From assembly GCF_030272615.1 (NCBI RefSeq), contig NC_081410.1, positions 572,643,241 to 572,707,240 on the forward strand: a stretch of DNA of 64,000 bases. The letters run 5' to 3'. A program made the position numbers and the translations under genes. This DNA comes from Cryptomeria japonica (taxonomy: Eukaryota; Streptophyta; Pinopsida; Cupressales; Cupressaceae). Under the pieces are notes generated by a model. The model was given only the letters and a program-made list of their open reading frames with translations, had not been told where the DNA came from and ran no database searches. Of the stretch, positions 58,329 through 64,000 are shown piece after piece. How positions within the stretch are numbered: position 1 is the stretch's first letter; each line of letters opens with the position of its first letter.

Positions 58329-59406
58329 TGTTAGGACCCAGAGGACTAAGAGGGGGGGGGGGGGGGGGTGAATTAGTTGTCTATTAATTTCAACCCAAAT
58401 ATAACTCAATCAAACTTGATACATAATACCAGTAAACCAAACTTAATGCTGGTTAACAAATTAACAGTTAATATTAATACTGGTGAAACTTAATGCATAA
58501 AACACAAAGAGAAATAATATCCACAACACATAACACAAATATTTGTACATGGAAACCTTGCAAGGGGAAAATCCATAGTGGGAAACCTTACCCACAATCA
58601 GATGATACTACTACAGATAGTATGTGTATACAAATGGAGTCTGCACATGCAAAAAGGCTAGTTTCCTAGAGTTCACTACTCAATCACAAGATGGGAGTCT
58701 TATTGACTACAATTGGATGATTAAATCCAATGATAATGTACTGCTCAAAGTAGCATCTTCAATGCTAGATTCAGTACCAGTTAAGCTCTAATAATCTCCT
58801 TCAAATCTTCCTTAAACCTTCTCTATGGTCTACTCATATGATCTTCAATATTTGCACATACCATGTTACAATACCATAACCTTAAATACCATGTCCATAC
58901 ATCTCACAATTGTGATCTTACATATATACCAAAACCTAAGACCAAATGTGTAGGTCGGCTCACTAATAATATTACAATTAAATTTTTTACAAGTAAGTCA
59001 AGATGTGATGCATCATGTCAGCTCAATGTAATTACAACACTGTCCAATTGATTAAATTATATCCATAACGTGTCGTGCTGATTTGGAATAGATAATGCAT
59101 GTCAGTCCATAACTTAGACCAATTCGTCGGTAACAACAAATATGTCAACCTAATTAGAACAATAATTAGAATACCAAAACCAAGTGTCCAAACCATGTCT
59201 TAGATATAACCAAGTGATCTCCAGATGATAACAAGTCATCCTAAGTGTCGGTGAACAATATAACCTGCCAGTGAACCAAATACCAATGACTATGCAGAAG
59301 TCACTGAACTTGTTGGTGAACATAACCAAATATTTCCAGAAGGATAAGTCTTGATAAGTGTTGACATGAATGACAAAACCAATGCAACATATCTATAACA
59401 CCAACA
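58329..59406 (-). repeat. Copia-B2 5' LTR
   Basis: The 1,078 bp pair with 52661-53737. A 17-base G-run (58352-58368) is the complement of the C-run near the LTR end. The right end, ACACCAACA, is followed by the TSD TGAAG. Confidence 0.93.
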
Positions 59407-59411
59407 TGAAG

Positions 59412-61199
59412 AACATGGGTGTGCTCTCGAAAGGAATTAGAAGAATAAGTGATGAAAGGATGAAGATAATGAAAGAGGGAACTAGGATGGGTTGGAGTAT
59501 TGTGAACGAAATGAGACAAGGAAATGATAAAGGGATTGGATTTCTTGTTGAGAAAGTATAGAGAGAAAACCTAGATTTAATATTATCATGGATAATCTAA
59601 ACCACTAATTATAAGAACCAGAATGATATGAAGATCGGAGGTGTGGACTGACGCTCAATCAAACAGGAATGCCTTGCACACAATCATGCAAGTGTTGATA
59701 AACACTAATGCAGGGTTGTCAGTTCATACATAGAATACTTTCAAACACACTATGCCATGAAAACTATGGCCCATTATATACCAACCAAGACATACCAAGA
59801 TATAGGATGATCAAGGCAGTCCTGAACAAGTATAGTCCTGGGACACAAGATGAAAACAAAGCAAAAAGCTCAAGCATGCAAACAACATGCACATGACCAA
59901 CTGACATCTCTTGCCAAGAGTAGGACATGGATTTGGATAAACTGCCAGACTAGGGAAGGAAACATCCTAATGGGCAGGTGATGGATTTTGATGAACTGCT
60001 AAACATGGGAAGGATTCATCCCAATGGGTAGGGTGTGGATAGATTGATGGATGACAAAAGACAATTTGGTTGTGTAAGGTCTATAGATGAGAGGATTGCC
60101 ACTTGGATTTGATTAGCGTAGTATGGATTGGTTTTTGGATTAGGCACAAGTTAGTGCAAGCTCAGGTAGATGGGGGAAGCTCAGTTTGATGGACTAGATA
60201 GGATTGGAAAAAGAATGAATGATTAAATAAAAAAAGGTAGATGGATGATTGAGAAGGATTGGATTAGGGACATAATTATTGATTAAATTAGAAGAGATGG
60301 AGAATATGATTAGATAAAATAGGATTGGATGGGGTGGATTGGTGGATATAATTTGATTAAATGGAACCAATGACAAGGGAGAACCAAGGATTGGTAAGAG
60401 GATGGATGAATGGAAGGAGGGAGTTATTGTTTGGATAGATGGATCAAGTGGATGGATATAGATAGAAAATTGAGGAATAAAGGATGGAGGGTAAGATGAT
60501 GGAGACCTAAGGACTATGCTGCAAATGAGTGCAATGCCCCACACTAGAGGTAGTGGAATTAAGGATGCAAGGATGGTGGATAAAGATGTATGAGGTGGAA
60601 GGATAATATGTAATGGATATGGATGGTGGTGAATTTAAGGCTTGTGTGATCCACAGTATGCATGCATATACATTATTTTGCCTCTTATATGATCAAGACA
60701 AAAGATAGGAATAGAGGATTCATTTTGATAGGATGAGGGATATGAGATGGAGAGTATGTATAGGATAGTCAAGATCAAAGATAGGAAAGGAGAATGGACT
60801 TAGATAAGATGTAGATGGATGGGAGGATTGCATGAATGAAGCTTGCCCCCAAGTGTAGAGTGCAAGGGGATTAGGGGATTACACATGATGTTTTTTTGCC
60901 AAGTTTTAATCATGGTACTTACCCAAGGTGCCACAAGGAGTGGTTTTCACCATTGGATGAAATTATTTTTCTTTACTAATTTCTTGATTTTTTAATTTTT
61001 TTTTTAATTTTTGAATTTTTAGAATAGTTTTGATGGAGAAGGATAAGGATGAGTGGATATGGAAGATAGTGAATGCGTGAAGGAGGAAGGGAGGACTAAA
61101 GAATATAGCTCCATCAATGGTATCCCTTAGTATTTATTATAGATGTTGATAACAATGAAATGGATAGGGGATGAAAGATAAGGATTTGCAAAGGATTGG
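59412..61199 (-). other. Internal sequence of the minus-strand element, no gene recognised
   Basis: About 1.8 kb rich in GGATGG and GGATTGG words on the plus strand. Short open frames on both strands look like composition effects. A purine tract in element sense (CACTTGGGGGC, plus-strand 60847-60857) resembles the internal purine box of the gypsy-type element. Confidence 0.5.
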
Positions 61200-63010
61200 A
61201 CTAACGGAATGGGATTGTGAAAAATGGATGGTGGATAATGGATGGGAATTTGAAGAATTTGTGGAAGATAAACATTGGAACACACCTTGAAGGATGGTGG
61301 AGTAGTGGAGGAGAGTGTTTTGAATTAGATAGGGGACAAAGTGTGGATTTTGGGAAATGAGGACCCAAAATAGAAGGGGATGATGGAGTTGGGATGGTGG
61401 ATTTTGGGACATAAGGACCCAAAATGGATTTTGAAGATGGAGGAGTGTTAGATGGAGGAGTGAAGGACTTATGAATGGATGGAGCTTTTGGATTAGCAAG
61501 TTTGGATGCCGATTTTGATTTTACTTTGGGATACATTGCTTCTTTGGGAATCCAAATAGTTTTTGATTTTTTCTTTTGGGGCCTTTGTCGCCTTTTTTAA
61601 TTTTTCTTTCTTTTGGATCATATTTTTCTTTTGAGCATTTCGTTTTGAGGGTACATGTTGAACCTTTAATTTTTGTGGATTTTGAGCTTTATGCTTTTTA
61701 GAGCAGGCATCCAAATTGCTTCCAATAGCAATGGTATGGGTGCATGAGGATGAATGACTTAAGGATTTTATGGATGGTGGGATGATGGAAGGAGCAGTTT
61801 AGGAGACATTCAATGTTGTGTGCCTTTGTTGATCTTGCTTTAGGGTTATTTGAGGTGATAGGGTGGTGGATGGAGGGATGTAAGGACCCAAAATGGATGG
61901 AAGAAATGGAGGATTTAGCTTTGGAATATAGGGTCCCAAAATGGATGTGGATGATAGGGGATGACAGGATTTTGATTTGTATGAAGGAAATTTGGATTTA
62001 AGAGGAATAGATGATGTACCAACATCTTGAGCATTAGCTTGAGGACCCTTATTATTTTGGAAATGAGATGAGAGTCCATTCTGAGGGGGATGAGATGTGG
62101 AAGGAAGATTAGGATCTTTAGATGGATTGGGATCATGACATGGAGATGAAGGGATACTTTGATCTTGACTATGAGGGGTATCATGAGATGGAGTGGGAGG
62201 GGTGATTGGATCATGCAATGGAGGGAGAGGGTTGGATATAGGAATCATATGATCATGAGAGGAAGTGGAGGGGATGGGATCATTAGATGGAGAGGATTCT
62301 ATGCTAGAATGCTTTGGAATAAGCTTTTGGCATGTTTGGAGTTGTGGGGATTGTGTGATGGAGGAAGGTATGGAAGCTTTGATATGAGTAGGTGGGGAAA
62401 TGGGGGTATCATGAAGTGCAGAGGATTGGGATTTGTTTTGACATGGAGGTGACTAGGGTGGATGGAAGACTTGAGGACACTTGGCCACTTTTCTTCGAGG
62501 TGGGGATTTTGTCTCCTTTGCTAGCATGTCTTGGATAAGATTATGGATGATGGATTTGGAGGAAAATATGGGTTTTGGAGGATTAGGATTAGATGGAGGA
62601 TTGGGATTGGATGAAGGATTTGGATAATGGATTGGGGAATTAGGATTAATGTTTGGAGGAATATGAAGTAAAGGATTTAGATAGGGAGTAGAGGTAATGA
62701 ATGCATTATAGAAGGATGGGGATTGGGATGTAAATGGGGGGGAGATGAAGGTATATATGCGGATGAGGGATAATATGGAGATATGGATGGGGAATAAGAT
62801 GGATTTCCCTTGTCAAAGGTAGAGGAAGGATAAGAGATATGGTATAGATTAGGATTAAGTACAATGTCTTGAGGTGATATGAATGAAGGTATGATAGGTG
62901 GATGAGAGATTATGGGATTGACTTGGTAGATAGGTTGAGGTGGTTCATGGTGGTTCATGAACTTCCATGAGCATCTTATTATACCAAGCTTTGAAATTTT
63001 GGATAGTCAT
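61200..63010 (-). pseudogene. Degenerate Pro/Ser/Lys-rich ORF with SILGPYxPKS repeats
   Basis: Minus-strand frames read in order from about 63010. They start QNFKAWYNKMLMEVHEPP, then a Pro/Ser/Tyr-rich segment (62958-62677), NLIQDMLAKETKSPPRRK (about 62540-62490), and a Pro/Ser-rich block (62248-61799) with SILGPYIPKLNPPFLPSILG. A Lys/Gln-rich basic block follows (61714-61493), then SILGPYVPKS and SILGPHFPKS again (61536-61201). Several frame changes separate these parts. The composition and repeated motif suggest one real protein of 500-600 residues, perhaps a gag-like or accessory protein of the minus-strand element. I do not recognise it. Confidence 0.5.
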
Positions 63011-63099
63011 GTTGAGAGTGAAGAATTATATTGGAATTGGATGAATATGTTTTGGAGGAGAAAGATTATGAAGATGATGTTAAATAAATGTGAGGATTA

Positions 63100-63400
63100 G
63101 GACTTGGCTTGGAATGATGATGGATTAGATTTGATTAGATTTAGATTGGATTTGATTTGATTGGATTTGATTTGATTAGATTGGATTGGATTGGATTAGT
63201 CCTTGGATTAAGACTTGATTTGATTGGATTGGTCCTTGGATTAGGACTTGATTGGATTGGTCCTTGGATTAGGATTTGATTGGATTTAGATTGGGTCCTT
63301 GGATTAGGACTTGATTTTATTGGATTGGGTCCTTGGATTAGGACTTGATTGGATTAGTCCTTGGATTAGGACCTAAATGGGAATTGATGATGAATTTGAT
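63100..63400 (-). repeat. GGATT-based tandem array (28-35 bp units)
   Basis: TCCTTGGATTA starts near 63200, 63233, 63261, 63296, 63330 and 63358, each followed by GGACTTGATTGGATTGG-like sequence. A shorter GATTTGATTG tract precedes it (63100-63199). It lies upstream of the degenerate ORF in element sense, so it would be in a leader. Confidence 0.8.
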
Positions 63401-64000
63401 TTGATCACATTAAAGGATTGGATGATTGCTTGATGGAGGATTGGATAACCGGATTAGAAAAAAGGATGGATTTCATTGATTGGAATTTTGGAGATTTGAT
63501 TGGATTAGAGGGAGAATGATTATGGAAGAATGGATAGATATAAGGAAGAATAAAGGGGGAGGCTACCCAAAGTCAAATGAATGGTTTGGACAAAAATATT
63601 GGTTGAGGAAGGATGATTGTTTGAATGGATGAAAGTGGATTGGGGATTGGAGAATTTCTTGGATAGATAAAAATGGATTAAAGATTTGATGATGACAAGA
63701 TGGAATTTAGAAAGAGGGATGTTTGACTGGTTGTGGGGGATGGACTTGGCAAGAGATGTCAAGTAAAGAAAACACACTAGTCAAAATAAGTTAGACTCAA
63801 AAGACACTCATGATCCTTCACAATATACCCTATGGTGAGAAAAGATAGCAGTCAATGGATCCCAATTGGTTTCCCTGCTACACTTACCCAGAGTAGACAC
63901 TTAGATGCTTGACCCCACTAGCTCCCCTCCACGACACTCACTTCTTTGGGGAAGCCAAGTATCAATTCCCATGAAAAATCATCATGGCAAACTTTGTCTC
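63401..64000. other. Unclassified repeat DNA at the window end
   Basis: The GGATT-rich composition continues to about 63720. The last 220 bp are more balanced in composition and show no ORF or boundary. This may be leader or 5' LTR of the minus-strand element, but I cannot tell. Confidence 0.4.

Larger units (their letters stand above)
52661..59406 (-). mobile_element. Copia-B2: second copy of the Copia-B retrotransposon
   Basis: A 6,746 bp minus-strand element with LTRs of 1,077 and 1,078 bp, an intact initiator-Met PBS, degenerate gag-pol and PPT. A perfect duplication TGAAG (52656-52660 and 59407-59411) flanks it. Its gag-pol is better preserved than that of Copia-B1 (a 495-codon open stretch at 57786-56299), but it still has several stops and at least two frame changes. 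Its insertion cut another minus-strand element. Confidence 0.95.

Noticed and set aside
1-64000. Host genes, tRNA, rRNA or a CRISPR array
   Set aside because: No cloverleaf, rRNA motif, spacer-repeat array or cellular protein domain was recognised. Every supported coding trace belongs to a retroelement.

Overview
This 64 kb window looks like intergenic DNA from a large, repeat-rich plant nuclear genome. I see no host gene, tRNA or rRNA. It is AT-rich and consists almost entirely of nested, decayed LTR retrotransposons. The plant assignment rests on Ty1/copia and Ty3/gypsy elements of plant type, priming sites matching initiator tRNA-Met, and codon decay dominated by C-to-T changes. A gymnosperm would fit the size and age of the repeats, but that is a low-confidence guess.

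The recurring theme is a group of non-autonomous LTR elements, called O2 elements here (Elements 1 to 4). Each has LTRs, an initiator-Met primer binding site, a gag-like ORF1 (coiled coil followed by CCHC zinc knuckles) and a long second ORF (ORF2) where pol should be. ORF2 is recognisably the same protein in all four copies. It shows no protease, integrase, reverse transcriptase or RNase H motif, and I do not recognise it.

Layout. 1-633 and 19143-~19290 are pieces of an old LTR split by Element 1 (634-19142, +, TSD ATTTC/ATTTT). Element 1's ORF2 is split by an insertion at 4312-14848 (TSD GTGAG) that behaves like a ~4 kb solo LTR. That insertion is itself split by Element 2 (7981-14464, -, TSD GTTAG). 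From ~19300 an old copia LTR leads into a copia gag (20526-20823, resuming at 42279) that is split by Element 3 (20824-42273, +, TSD ATTTG). Element 3 carries a gypsy-type gag-protease element with no pol (22622-30496, -, TSD ATTTC) inside its gag, and a complete but dead copia element, Copia-B1 (34653-41432, +), inside its 3' LTR. Next come an LTR-like promoter fragment (42781-43350), a ~3.5 kb LTR (43351-46853) and Element 4 (46913 to ~51390, +), whose ORF2 holds a 1,042 bp solo LTR (49454-50495, TSD GTATC). From ~51500 to the window end lies a minus-strand element with a Pro/Ser-rich degenerate ORF, interrupted by a second copy of the same copia family, Copia-B2 (52661-59406, -, TSD TGAAG).

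Removing the insertions restores the reading frame exactly in three places: Element 1 ORF2, Element 3 gag and the old copia gag. This supports the boundaries. O2 elements share the LTR terminal sequence, tRNA-Met priming site, polypurine tract and a second upstream polypurine motif with Copia-B. The simplest reading is that Copia-B-like elements supplied the missing enzymes in trans. This is inference.
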